Assembly: GCF_900105205.1 (NCBI RefSeq)
Contig: NZ_FNSQ01000006.1
Span: 1 to 10,189, forward strand
Direction of reading: 5' to 3'
Source: Microbacterium hydrocarbonoxydans
GTDB lineage: Bacteria > Actinomycetota > Actinomycetes > Actinomycetales > Microbacteriaceae
DNA length: 10,189 bases
The notes below the pieces were generated by a model. That model searched no databases. It was not told where the DNA came from and saw only the letters and a program-made list of their open reading frames with translations. Of the stretch, positions 1-7,219 are shown piece by piece (positions within the stretch are counted from its first letter, which is position 1; each line of letters starts with the position of its first letter). A program made the position numbers and the translations under genes.

Positions 1-979
1 CGCGGGCGGCATCGCGCTGCGGATGCCGGGACAGACAGGTGTCCACCACGAGACGCACCCCCGGCACGGTGAGCGAGGACTCGGCGAGGGAGGTCGTGAC
101 GATGATGCGCGGTGGGTCGGCGGGAGCGCGACCGCGGATCACCGCATCCTGCTCGGAGCCCGGGATCTGTCCGTGCAGCTCCCGCAACGTCGAACCCGCC
201 GCCCGCGTCGCGGATGCGGCGGGCGATCTCGGAGATCTCGCGGGCGCCGGGGGCGAAGACGAGCACGTCGGCGGCGGGCTCGGTGCGCACGAGATCCTGC
301 GCCCCGGCGACCGCAGTGGCGGCCACGTGCTCGAGGAAGCCTCTGGTCACCCCGCGCTCGTCGAGACGGGCACGGGGCTCGGCGCCCAGCGTTCGGCGAG
401 CGGGAAGGCGGGGACGTCATGGTCGACGATGGGCGCGGGATCGTCGTCCGTGCCCAGGGCCGCGGCGATGCGCTCGGCGTCGAGAGTGGCGGACATGGCC
501 ACGACGTGCAGGTCGTCGCGCAGCTCGCGCACCTCGGAGAGCAGTCCGATGAGCAGGTCGGTCTCGACGGCGCGCTCGTGCACCTCGTCGATGAGGACGG
601 CGTCGACTCCGTCGAGTCCTGGATCGTCGAGCATCCGCCGCAGCAGCACGCCGGCCGTGACGAACTCGACCCGCGTCTCGCGTCCCACCGCGCGCTCGCC
701 GCGGACGGTGAACCCGACGCGAGTGCCGAGCGGCGTGCCGTCGAGCTGGGCGAGCCGCCGGGCGGCTGCACGTGCGGCGACCCGTCGCGGCTGCGTGACG
801 ATGACGCGTCCGGGGAGCGTGACGCGAGAAGGGGCGGCACGAGCGTGGTCTTGCCGGTGCCGGCGGGGCGCTCACGACCAGGGCGCGGCTCTCGTCGAGT
901 GCCGCTGCGACCTCGTCGAGGGCGGCCGCGAACGACAGACCCGCGCCGATGGTGGCGAGGTCGAAGGAGTCGGCGGCAC
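1..979 (-). CDS. hrpB: ATP-dependent RNA helicase HrpB, N-terminal part (left copy)
   Basis: Mirror copy of the gene at 9204-10189, read from GTG at 979 down to the window edge, so only about the first 325 residues are present. The left arm is frameshifted by an extra A near 187, a lost base near 357 and lost Gs near 865 and 973. It is the better reading in two places: around 155-165 it supports HGQIPGSEQDAV, and around 82-95 it supports the motif V segment VTTSLAESSLT. Both arms share an apparent missing base at 809-816. Function and motifs are given under the right copy. Identity as an HrpB-type DEAH helicase is firm; the exact start is not. Confidence 0.85.
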
Positions 980-1004
980 TCCTCCAGTCTGCCCGCTCTC
1001 CGCA

Positions 1005-1112
1005 ACTCCGGAGATCCGGGCGCTTCGGCTGGTATCCGGTCACCTGGCGGCACATGCCGGCGAATCTCCGGAGTCATGGAAACCGAACGCGCGACACTAA
1101 CCGAACGCGCGA
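1005..1112. promoter_or_regulatory. CTCCGGAG dyads and 14-bp direct repeats upstream of hrpB (left copy)
   Basis: Mirror of 9070-9178. ACTCCGGAGA lies at 1005-1014 and its reverse complement at 1065-1074. The 14-bp direct repeats (AACCGAACGCGCGA on this strand) lie at 1081-1094 and 1099-1112 with an 18-bp period. They fill much of the gap between hrpB and the flotillin gene. Function is unknown; they could be regulator-binding sites for hrpB. Confidence 0.35.
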
Positions 1113-1142
1113 GAGCAGTGGGTCCGTGGACGCCGGAGACGA

Positions 1143-1175
1143 CGGATGCCGCGACCGAACCGGCCGCGGCATCCG
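1143..1175 (-). terminator. Hairpin after the flotillin gene (left copy)
   Basis: Perfect 11-bp inverted repeat (CGGATGCCGCG at 1143-1153, CGCGGCATCCG at 1165-1175) with an 11-nt loop, starting about 18 bases beyond the flotillin stop. There is no T tract, as is common in high-GC actinobacteria. Mirror of 9007-9039. Confidence 0.5.
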
Positions 1176-1193
1176 CTGTGCTGACTGTGGTGA

Positions 1194-2782
1194 CTACTCC
1201 GCGGCGGGAGCCGGCGGTGCGGGCGGCGGCGGGTGGTCGGGGTCGACTTCCGGGTGGTCGGCGCCGTAGCGGAGGCCACACCCTCGCCGATGCCGCGGCC
1301 GACGGCCTGGCCCTGGATGATCGAGGCCAGGTCGAGCCCGGTCGCCGAGCTGACGCTGTCGAACACCGACTTCAGCGCCTTGGCACTGTCGGCGCCGACG
1401 ACGTTCGAGGCGCCGTCCTCGCTCGAGCCGCCGATGATCGACACGTTGCCGATCGCGGCGTAGCCCTTCGAGAACTCCGCCATGATCGACGGCAGCACGT
1501 CGAGGACGCGCTGCGACAGGAAGGCGTCCTGGTTCGAGCGATGGCCTTCGCCTCGGCCTCGACGGCGGCGGCTCGCGCCTCACCTCGGCGCGGATCGCGT
1601 CGGCTTCGGCGTTGGCGCGGAGGCGACGGGCCTCGGACTCGGCCTCGGCCTGGGCGCGCAGCGCGTCGGCCTCACCGGTCGCACGGGCGATCGCGGCTGC
1701 GGCCTCACCATCGGCCTTGGCCTTGTCGGCCTGGCCTGCTGCTCGGCGATGCGGGTGCGCGCCTCGGCCTGCTTGACCTGCTCGATGGCGCCGGCCTCGG
1801 CCGCACGCTCACGCGTGTAGAGCTCTGCCTGTGCCCGGGTCTCGGCCTCGTAGCGCTGCGCGTCGGCGACGCGCTTCACGTCGGCGTCGAGCTGGGCCTG
1901 ACGGTTCTCGGCCTGCTGCTGCAGGACGGCCTGCTGAGCCTGCTCGCGGGCGAGGTTCTCGGCCTGCTCGGCCTCGGCCCGTGCACGGCCGATGCCGGCG
2001 TTGGCGTTGCGTGTTCGTGTCGAGGGCCGTCTGCTCGACCAGGTTCGCTTCCTGGTTGGCGATGTTCTTCTGGTTGATCGCACGGTCGGCGTTGGTCTGC
2101 GAGATCTCAGCCGACTGACGCTTCGCCTGGATCTCGGGGGCACCGAGCGACTGGATGTAGCCGACCTTGTCGGTGATCCCTTGATCTGGAACGAGTCCAG
2201 GATCAGACCCTGCTCGGCGAGCTCCTGCGAGACGTCGGCGGCGATCTGGTCGGAGAACTTCTTCCGCTCGCGCATCAGCTCGACGACGGAGAGCGTGGCG
2301 ACGATGCCGCGGAGCGCACCTTCGAGCTGCTCCGTGGTGAACTGCTCGATCGCCTTGTCCTGCGAGGCGAAGCGCTCGGCTGCACGCCGCACGAGGATGG
2401 GATCCGAGCCGATCTTCACGATCGCGACGCCGTCGACGTTGAGCGTGACGCTGTCGAGGGACTGCGCCTCGGCATTGAGCGACACCTGGCGTGAGCGCAG
2501 CGAGATGATCTCGTGGCGCTGGGTGATCGGGTTGACCAGGGACTTGCCGTTCACGATGACCGTGACGGGCGACTCCGACATCTCGTCCCTGGTCGAGCCG
2601 TCTGCAGAGATGACAGCGCGCTGCACCTTCTGCTTGCGTCCCGAGATGACGAGCGCCTCATCGGCGCGAGCCACCTTGATCCAGCTGCGTGCGAACAGCA
2701 GCAGGATGAGCAGGACGACGACGGCGATCGCTACGGCGATTCCGACGATGACGAGGATGCCGACGATTCCGGCGATCTCCAT
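1194..2782 (-). CDS. Flotillin-like SPFH/Band 7 membrane protein (left copy, frameshifted)
   Basis: Mirror copy of 7404-8988, from ATG at 2782 to TAG at 1194-1196. The N-terminal 200 residues read through cleanly. The frame then breaks at several one-base losses: near 2178, 1730, 1580 and 1538, and in the proline-rich tail near 1226. This arm is the better reading at several right-arm breaks: it has the AENLAREQ junction, the GASNVV segment near 1410, and an extra AACGCC unit near 2000. Adding the apparent lost bases back brings the gene to 1590 or 1596 nt, that is 529 or 531 residues. The frameshifts look like read errors and not gene decay, because the right arm has different ones. Domain description is under the right copy. 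Confidence 0.85.
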
Positions 2783-2914
2783 GGATGACCTCCCTGGTTC
2801 CCCCGAGGGGGCGGTCGTGTGTCCGCGCGGTCGCGCGGCGTTCAGCTCCACCCTGCCAGAAAAGGGGATTGCAGGCTCACCCTGCGCGAAGGCGAACATC
2901 CCGAACGGAGGAGA

Positions 2915-2963
2915 TCTCCCGAGGGAGGAGGGAATCGCTCTGATTCTCCTCCCATCGGGGAGA
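2915..2963 (-). terminator. Long hairpin between marR and the flotillin gene (left copy)
   Basis: Mirror of 7220-7270 with one C lost in the outer stem (TCTCCCGA here against TCTCCCCGA in the right arm). The outer arm TCGGGGAGA at 2955-2963 encloses the inner stem of GGGAGGAG and CTCCTCCC. Confidence 0.45.
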
Positions 2964-2995
2964 AGTCCGCCCACACGGCGGTCCGTTGACCGGCG

Positions 2996-3421
2996 TCAGC
3001 GGGTGCGCAGCTTCTCGGCGAGATCGCGGAGCGTCCTGAGCTCCTCGTCGTCGAGCCGCGACATGCGCGACGCGATGGAGCGCCCGTGCACGGTTGCGAT
3101 GCTGCGGAACGCCTTGGCTCCGGCATCCGTCGCCCTGATCAGTGCGCCACGGCCGTCGTCGGATCGGGGCACTTGGAGACGAGTCCGCGCGTGACATCCG
3201 GTCGATCAGGCGCGAGACGCTCGGCTGGCTGATCAGCATGTTGGCGGTGACATCTCGCAGACGTGCGGACATGTCCGGGGAGCGCGTGACCGTGAGGAGG
3301 ACGTCGTATTCGGCCTGAGCGAGGTCGCCGTGGTCGAAGTCGCGTTCATCTCGGTGAACAGCTCGTGCTGAGCGCGGAACAGGCTCTCCCAGGCCTGCAC
3401 GGCGAGCTTGCGATCGGTCAT
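2996..3421 (-). CDS. MarR-family transcriptional regulator (left copy, frameshifted)
   Basis: Mirror copy of 6758-7186, from ATG at 3421 to TGA at 2996-2998. It is 426 nt, three short of the intact 429-nt right copy. Three separate one-base losses account for this: near 3344 (in the codons for NADFDH), near 3200 (in DRMVTRG) and near 3162 (in CPDPDDG). None changes the right arm, so they are best read as sequencing errors. The protein is described under the intact copy. Confidence 0.85.
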
Positions 3422-3445
3422 GGGAACAGATTAGTGGCAACAGTA

Positions 3446-3479
3446 AAGGGCCGGTCGGAGAGGCTCCCGACCGGCCCTT
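3446..3479. promoter_or_regulatory. Strong hairpin upstream of marR (left copy)
   Basis: Thirteen-base-pair perfect stem (AAGGGCCGGTCGG at 3446-3458 with its complement at 3467-3479) and an 8-nt loop. It lies 24 bases upstream of the marR start, identical to the right arm at 6700-6733. It is discussed under the right copy. Confidence 0.6.
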
Positions 3480-3647
3480 GTCCCTTGCACCAAGAGTGTC
3501 CTGCAATCACATGAGGTGGATGCCACAGCAAACATTCACCGTGCGATCACTCTATAACGGCGAGGTAACGAATGCAACGGTTTGGTCACGGAATGTTCGC
3601 GTCGGACAGCGCGCCTGCATCGTCCGGCCGGCACCGGCTCGTCCGAG

Positions 3648-3669
3648 TTAGTGAATTGTGATTTACTAA
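3648..3669. promoter_or_regulatory. Candidate TetR operator (left copy)
   Basis: TTAGTGAAT (3648-3656), TGTG, then ATTTACTAA (3661-3669): a 9-bp inverted repeat with one mismatch, ending four bases before the tetR ATG at 3674. It is markedly AT-rich against the surrounding sequence. Same as 6510-6531 in the right arm. Confidence 0.6.
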
Positions 3670-3673
3670 CCGT

Positions 3674-4221
3674 ATGGTCCGACCTAGACGTCTCGAAGAC
3701 GACGAGCTCCTCGCCCGCATCGTCGGCGCACTGGAGCAGCGTGCTGATCTCACGCCCTGTCGCTCCAGGATGTCGCTCCGGCGGCGGGAATCGGTCCGGC
3801 AGGCCTGATCAAGCGCTTCGGTTCCAAGGTGGGTCTTCTGCACGCGCTCACGCGTCGGTGGATCCAGCTCATCCCGCATGGTCCGCTGCCAGAGGCCGCG
3901 AAGCCGATGCCGAGCTTCGCGAGTACGTGAGCCGAGAGTTCGGCGCCGACTCAGCCGCCGGCGCCGTGTACGCCCTGTCGGAGGTGCTCAGCGAGCTGCA
4001 GAACCGAACTCGTCGCTCTGCTCGCGGAAGGGTGGCGTCGACAGGCGGCACGACTTTGCCGAGCTGCTCGCGGGATGGATCTTTCCCACCTTGCCGATGC
4101 GGAGGCAGGCGGCACGCTGCTGCTCGATGCCCTGCACGGTTCCCTGTTCCGGTCGGCTGTGAACCTGGGCCGGACTTCCCCCCTGACAACCCTCGAACAC
4201 TTTCTGGAGATGTGGAGATGA
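3674..4221 (+). CDS. TetR-family transcriptional regulator (left copy, frameshifted)
   Basis: Mirror copy of the intact gene at 5954-6505. It has 548 nt against 552. The difference is explained by lost bases near 3760 (before the SLQDVA segment), near 3892 (in PEGREAD) and two near 4002 (in LQEPEL), plus one extra T near 4056 and one lost G near 4074. All are one-base changes in or beside short runs of the same base. The TGA stop at 4219-4221 overlaps the ATG of the reductase gene at 4218. Confidence 0.85.
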
Positions 4222-4776
4222 CCTCTCGCAACTGGCGTGGCCGTGTATTCATCGGCACGAGCGCTGACGGCAAGATCGCCCGTGACGACGGATCGCTCGA
4301 ATGGCTGACCGACCCGCCGGCCCGCCATCATGATGTCCCGACCACCGCCGACCGCCCCGCCCTGGTCTGGGAGACATTCTTCGAAACGGTCGACGCCATC
4401 GTCATGGGCCGTGCCACCTACGACTCCGTGCTCGGCTTCGGGGAGTGGCCGTTCGAGGGCAGGCACGTTCTCGTCCTCACCACGAGATCGGTCATCGAAG
4501 ACCCTCGCGTCGCACGGCTTCGTCGATCGATGATGTGACTCGCCTGCTCGACGAACTCGGCGCAAGAGATGTGTACATCGATGGGGGCCGCACCATCCAG
4601 TCCTTCCTCCGTGCAGGTCTCGTCGATGAGCTCACTCTCTCCGTGGCGCCGATCATCCTCGGGTCCGGGCGTTCGCTGTTCGGAGAGCTCGACGAGGACG
4701 TGCTGCTCACGGTCCGCGGCAGCCACGCCACAGACGATGGCTGGTCCGCACCACGTACGACGTCGTCGCCGGCTGA
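4218..4776 (+). CDS. RibD C-terminal / dihydrofolate-reductase-like reductase (left copy)
   Basis: This arm carries most of the correct frame: ATG at 4218 overlapping the tetR stop, and TGA at 4774-4776. Two bases appear lost, a C near 4511 (between EDPRV and RTASS) and a G near 4739 (in DDGLVR). Restoring them gives 561 nt and 186 residues. The right arm, corrected at its own four lost bases, also gives 561 nt, so two independent corrections agree. This arm gives the better readings of LVWETFFETV, of GGRTIQSFLRAGLVDELTL, and of the C-terminal TYDVVAG followed by the stop. Family and motifs are described under the right copy. Confidence 0.88.
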
Positions 4777-4816
4777 GGCGCGGACGGTTCCCTGCGAGCG
4801 GCGCGAAGATGGGGGA

Positions 4817-5042
4817 GTGAACCGTACCGACCGTCTCTACGCTCTCGTCGAGGAGCTGCGCGCAATGTCGCCCCGGCCGCGCAGCGCGCGCTGGCTGGCA
4901 GAGCGTTTTCGAGGTGTCCCGAAGAACGGTCGAGCGCGACCTCTCCGCTTTGCAGCAGGCGGGCCTCCCCATCTGGGCGGAGCCGGGGCGGACCGGTGGC
5001 TTACGTCATCGATGCCTGCCGCGGGACGCTCTGGGTCCTGCG
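4817..5042 (+). CDS. WYL-type HTH regulator, N-terminal fragment (left copy)
   Basis: The gene starts at GTG 4817, 40 bases after the reductase stop, and is cut at the palindrome turn. An extra T near 4908 breaks the frame before FEVSRRTVERDLSALQQAGLP. Seven further extra bases lie between about 5000 and 5032, making this the worst-read stretch of the arm. It keeps one base that the right arm lacks (ACCGGTGGC, giving the usual RTGGY). The fuller fragment is at 5043-5360. Confidence 0.8.
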
Positions 5043-5142
5043 AGGATCTTCCGCCAGCGGTCGCAGCGGGCTGCCGGAACGGACTGCGTCGTAGACCGCC
5101 GAGCCCGATCAGCACCGCGATCGCTTCATCGAGTGTGAACCC
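5043..5142. other. Single-copy spacer at the centre of the palindrome
   Basis: These 100 bases have no partner in the other arm. Read on the minus strand they continue the WYL regulator without a break after the conserved GGYVID segment. They are therefore ordinary gene sequence, not a recombination site, origin or adapter. The first-strand reading stops about 100 bases short of where the second-strand reading begins. I see no PacBio-style hairpin adapter. Being read only once, the spacer probably contains uncorrected errors. Confidence 0.85.
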
Positions 5143-5360
5143 CGCAGGACCCAGCGTCGCGGCGGCATCGATGACGTAGCCACCGTCCGCCCCGGCTCCG
5201 CCCAGATGGGGAGGCCCGCCTGCTGCAAAGCGGAGAGGTCGCGCTCGACCGTTCTTCGGGACACCTCGAAACGCTCTGCCAGCCAGCGCGCGCTGCGCGG
5301 CCGGGGCGACATTGCGCGCAGCTCCTCGACGAGAGCGTAGAGACGGTCGGTACGGTTCAC
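5043..5360 (-). CDS. WYL-domain HTH transcriptional regulator (YafY/DeoR-like), N-terminal fragment
   Basis: About 105 residues are visible, starting VNRTDRLYALVEEL. This family has an N-terminal DeoR-like winged helix followed by a WYL ligand-sensing domain, usually about 300 residues in all. Visible here are the HTH (residues about 22-50: SARWLAERFEVSRRTVERDL), the LSALQQAGLPIWAEPGR wing and the GGYVIDAAATLGPAGFTLDEA segment leading towards the sensor domain. The WYL domain itself is beyond the palindrome turn and absent. GTG is chosen because the N-terminus matches the family there. A G-rich run abuts it directly, closer than a normal ribosome-binding site. One C is missing in the RTGGY codons compared with the left arm. 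The last 15 or so codons, read once only, may contain a frameshift. The gene lies 40 bp downstream of the reductase on the same strand, so it is probably co-transcribed. Its target is unknown. Confidence 0.83.
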
Positions 5361-5400
5361 TCCCCCATCTTCGCGCCGCTCGCAGGGAACCGTCCGCGCC

Positions 5401-5957
5401 TCAGCGGCGACGACGTCGTACGTGGTGCGGACCAGCCCATCGTCTGTGGCGTGGCTGCCGCGGACCGTGAGCAGCACGTCCTCGTCGAGCTCTCCGAACA
5501 GCGAACGCCCGGACCCGAGGATGATCGGCGCCACGGAGAGAGTGAGCTCATCGACGAGACCTGCACGGAGGAAGGACGGATGGTGCGGCCCCCATCGATG
5601 TACACATCTCTTGCGCCGAGTTCGTCGAGCAGGCGAGTCACATCATCGATCGACGAAGCCGTGCGGACGCGAGGGTCTTCGATGACCGATCTCGTGGTGA
5701 GGACGAGAACGTGCCTGCCCTCGAACGGCCACTCCCCGAAGCCGAGCACGGAGTCGTAGGTGGCACGGCCCATGACGATGGCGTCGACCGTTTCGAAGAA
5801 TGTCTCCCACCAGGGCGGGGCGGTCGGCGGTGGTCGGGACATCATGATGGCGGGCCGGCGGGTCGGTCAGCCATTCGAGCGATCCGTCGTCACGGGCGAT
5901 CTTGCCGTCAGCGCTCGTGCCGATGAATACACGGCCACGCCAGTTGCGAGAGGTCAT
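5401..5957 (-). CDS. RibD C-terminal / dihydrofolate-reductase-like reductase (right copy, frameshifted)
   Basis: Soluble NADPH-type reductase fold of the RibD_C/DHFR superfamily. The consensus of both arms is 186 residues, a normal length for a stand-alone member. Visible features are an N-terminal beta strand with SADGKIA (residues 15-21), the conserved VMGRATYDSV segment (62-71), a VLVLTTR strand (84-90), DVYIDGG followed by the helix RTIQSFLRAGLVDEL (118-139), and the SVAPIILGSGRSLF motif (142-155). These are typical of dihydrofolate reductase family proteins of unknown substrate; neither true folate reduction nor riboflavin synthesis is shown. The start ATG at 5957 overlaps the tetR stop in ATGA, suggesting translational coupling. 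This arm has lost bases near 5580, two near 5811 and one near 5404; the last lets the frame run into the WYL gene. The coupled TetR protein may sense a substrate or inhibitor of this enzyme, which is an inference from position alone. Confidence 0.87.
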
Positions 5958-6505
5958 CTCCACATCTCCAGAAAGTGTTCGAGGGTTGTCAGGGGGGAAG
6001 TCCGGCCCAGGTTCACAGCCGACCGGAACAGGGAACCGTGCAGGGCATCGAGCAGCAGCGTGCCGCCTGCCTCCGCATCGGCAAGGTGGGAAAGATCCAT
6101 CCCCGCGAGCAGCTCGGCAAGTCGTGCCGCCTGTCGACGCCACCCTTCCGCGAGCAGAGCGACGAGTTCGGGTTCCTGCAGCTCGCTGAGCACCTCCGAC
6201 AGGGCGTACACGGCGCCGGCGGCTGAGTCGGCGCCGAACTCTCGGCTCACGTACTCGCGAAGCTCGGCATCGGCTTCGCGGCCCTCTGGCAGCGGACCAT
6301 GCGGGATGAGCTGGATCCACCGACGCGTGAGCGCGTGCAGAAGACCCACCTTGGAACCGAAGCGCTTGATCAGGCCTGCCGGACCGATTCCCGCCGCCGG
6401 AGCGACATCCTGGAGCGACCAGGGCGTGAGATCAGCACGCTGCTCCAGTGCGCCGACGATGCGGGCGAGGAGCTCGTCGTCTTCGAGACGTCTAGGTCGG
6501 ACCAT
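5954..6505 (-). CDS. TetR-family transcriptional regulator
   Basis: Intact 183-residue protein of usual TetR length, acting as a ligand-responsive DNA-binding repressor in the cytoplasm. The N-terminal HTH spans about residues 11-59; helices 2-3 are visible as SLQDVAPAAGIGPAGLIKRFGSKVGLLHAL (30-59), with the family-typical Phe-Gly-Ser-Lys turn. The rest is the variable helical ligand/dimer domain, containing one Trp-Arg-Arg segment (122-124) and ending in EHFLEMWR. The start ATG at 6505 has no Shine-Dalgarno sequence in front of it, and the dyad at 6510-6531 lies four bases upstream. A leaderless or near-leaderless transcript with autorepression is likely. The stop overlaps the ATG of the reductase (ATGA), so the two are probably made together. 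The gene is divergent from marR. The ligand cannot be told from sequence. Confidence 0.93.
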   Translation of the reverse strand: MVRPRRLEDDELLARIVGALEQRADLTPWSLQDVAPAAGIGPAGLIKRFGSKVGLLHALTRRWIQLIPHGPLPEGREADAELREYVSREFGADSAAGAVYALSEVLSELQEPELVALLAEGWRRQAARLAELLAGMDLSHLADAEAGGTLLLDALHGSLFRSAVNLGRTSPLTTLEHFLEMWR

Positions 6506-6509
6506 ACGG

Positions 6510-6531
6510 TTAGTAAATCACAATTCACTAA
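6510..6531. promoter_or_regulatory. Candidate TetR operator overlapping the tetR promoter
   Basis: TTAGTAAAT (6510-6518), CACA, ATTCACTAA (6523-6531): two 9-bp half-sites with one mismatch about a 4-bp centre. This is the size and shape of many TetR-family operators. On the tetR strand the half-site proximal to the start contains TACTAA, which sits where a -10 box would be for a transcript starting at or near the ATG. Bound repressor would therefore block the polymerase directly. Both arms read it identically. Confidence 0.62.
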
Positions 6532-6601
6532 CTCGGACGAGCCGGTGCCGGCCGGACGATGCAGGCGCGCTGTCCGACGCGAACATTCCGTGACCAAACC
6601 G

Positions 6602-6628
6602 TTGCATTCGTTACCTCGCCGTTATAGA
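6602..6628 (+). promoter_or_regulatory. Possible sigma-70-type promoter pointing towards marR
   Basis: TTGCAT (6602-6607) and TATAGA (6623-6628) resemble -35 and -10 boxes, but the 15-bp spacer is short. A transcript from here would begin near 6635 and meet the strong hairpin at 6700-6733 before marR. Weak evidence from motif match only. Confidence 0.25.
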
Positions 6629-6699
6629 GTGATCGCACGGTGAATGTTTGCTGTGGCATCCACCTCATGTGATTGCAGGACACTCTTGGTGCAAGGGAC

Positions 6700-6733
6700 A
6701 AGGGCCGGTCGGGAGCCTCTCCGACCGGCCCTT
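6700..6733 (+). promoter_or_regulatory. 13-bp stem hairpin or operator just upstream of marR
   Basis: AAGGGCCGGTCGG (6700-6712) and its exact complement (6721-6733) flank an 8-nt loop, followed by TTT; the stem ends 24 bases before the marR ATG. It has the form of an intrinsic terminator, yet no annotated gene ends into it: tetR reads away and marR starts just after. It may end a short RNA started in the intergenic region, attenuate marR, or as DNA be a regulator-binding dyad. It is identical in both arms, so the structure itself is reliable. Confidence 0.6.
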
Positions 6734-6745
6734 TACTGTTGCCAC

Positions 6746-6751
6746 TAATCT
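6746..6751 (+). promoter_or_regulatory. -10 box for a leaderless marR transcript
   Basis: TAATCT fits the actinobacterial TANNNT -10 pattern and ends six bases before the marR ATG, the spacing expected when transcription starts at the A of the start codon. No Shine-Dalgarno sequence precedes marR. No convincing -35 box is seen; that region is occupied by the right half of the hairpin. Confidence 0.5.
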
Positions 6752-6757
6752 GTTCCC

Positions 6758-7186
6758 ATGACCGATCGCAAGCTCGCCGTGCAGGCCTGGGAGAGCCTGT
6801 TCCGCGCTCAGCACGAGCTGTTCACCGAGATGAACGCCGACTTCGACCACGGCGACCTCGCTCAGGCCGAATACGACGTCCTCCTCACGGTCACGCGCTC
6901 CCCGGACATGTCCGCACGTCTGCGAGATGTCACCGCCAACATGCTGATCAGCCAGCCGAGCGTCTCGCGCCTGATCGACCGGATGGTCACGCGCGGACTC
7001 GTCTCCAAGTGCCCCGATCCCGACGACGGCCGTGGCGCACTGATCAGGGCGACGGATGCCGGAGCCAAGGCGTTCCGCAGCATCGCAACCGTGCACGGGC
7101 GCTCCATCGCGTCGCGCATGTCGCGGCTCGACGACGAGGAGCTCAGGACGCTCCGCGATCTCGCCGAGAAGCTGCGCACCCGCTGA
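6758..7186 (+). CDS. MarR-family winged-helix transcriptional regulator
   Basis: Intact 142-residue protein, the usual length for MarR regulators, which bind DNA as dimers and respond to small ligands or oxidation. It opens with a dimerisation helix (AWESLFRAQHELFTEM, residues 10-25). The winged helix-turn-helix covers about 37-100: the recognition helix region is ISQPSVSRLIDRMVTRGLV (64-82) and the wing CPDPDDGRGALIRAT (85-99), with the family-typical Asp-Gly-Arg. A C-terminal helix pair, DEELRTLRDLAEKLRTR, completes the fold. Cys85 is the only cysteine, so thiol sensing is possible but not indicated. Transcription is probably leaderless from the -10 box at 6746. It is divergent from tetR and 217 bp upstream of the flotillin gene, with a long hairpin between. 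Its regulon is unknown. Confidence 0.93.
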   Translation: MTDRKLAVQAWESLFRAQHELFTEMNADFDHGDLAQAEYDVLLTVTRSPDMSARLRDVTANMLISQPSVSRLIDRMVTRGLVSKCPDPDDGRGALIRATDAGAKAFRSIATVHGRSIASRMSRLDDEELRTLRDLAEKLRTR

Positions 7187-7219
7187 CGCCGGTCAACGGA
7201 CCGCCGTGTGGGGCGGACT

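Larger units (their letters stand above)
1..5042 (+). repeat. Left arm of a ~5-kb inverted repeat
   Basis: Position 1 pairs with 10182 and position 5042 with 5143; the reverse complement of the right arm can be followed through this whole arm. Paired coordinates sum to between 10175 and 10186, drifting only because of small indels. The stretches I compared differ almost only by one-base gaps or insertions, mostly in short runs of the same base, and I saw no clear substitutions. Insertions cluster in the last 40 bases before the turn. The arm ends abruptly inside the WYL regulator gene. Most likely this is the first-strand half of a fold-back or chimeric read rather than a genomic duplication. 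Confidence 0.97.

Noticed and set aside
23..2077. A 684-codon open frame on the plus strand across the left arm
   Set aside because: It is antisense to hrpB and the flotillin gene, is rich in Arg/Gly/Ala as expected for a shadow frame in GC-rich DNA, and has no recognisable domain.
5043..5142. Hairpin telomere, phage or plasmid origin, or invertase site at the palindrome centre
   Set aside because: The spacer is plain coding sequence of the WYL regulator, with no recombinase gene, AT-rich core, iterons or crossover repeats nearby.
5109..5534. An apparent fusion of the reductase C-terminus to the WYL regulator
   Set aside because: It results from one lost G at the reductase stop (CCGCTGAG against CCGGCTGAG in the left arm). 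The left arm ends the reductase with TYDVVAG and a stop, followed 40 bases later by the WYL start.
6535..6700. A small gene or tRNA in the tetR-marR intergenic region
   Set aside because: Short open frames exist but none has a ribosome-binding site or recognisable product, and no tRNA cloverleaf is apparent by eye. Only a possible short RNA ending at the 6700-6733 hairpin is kept as a finding.
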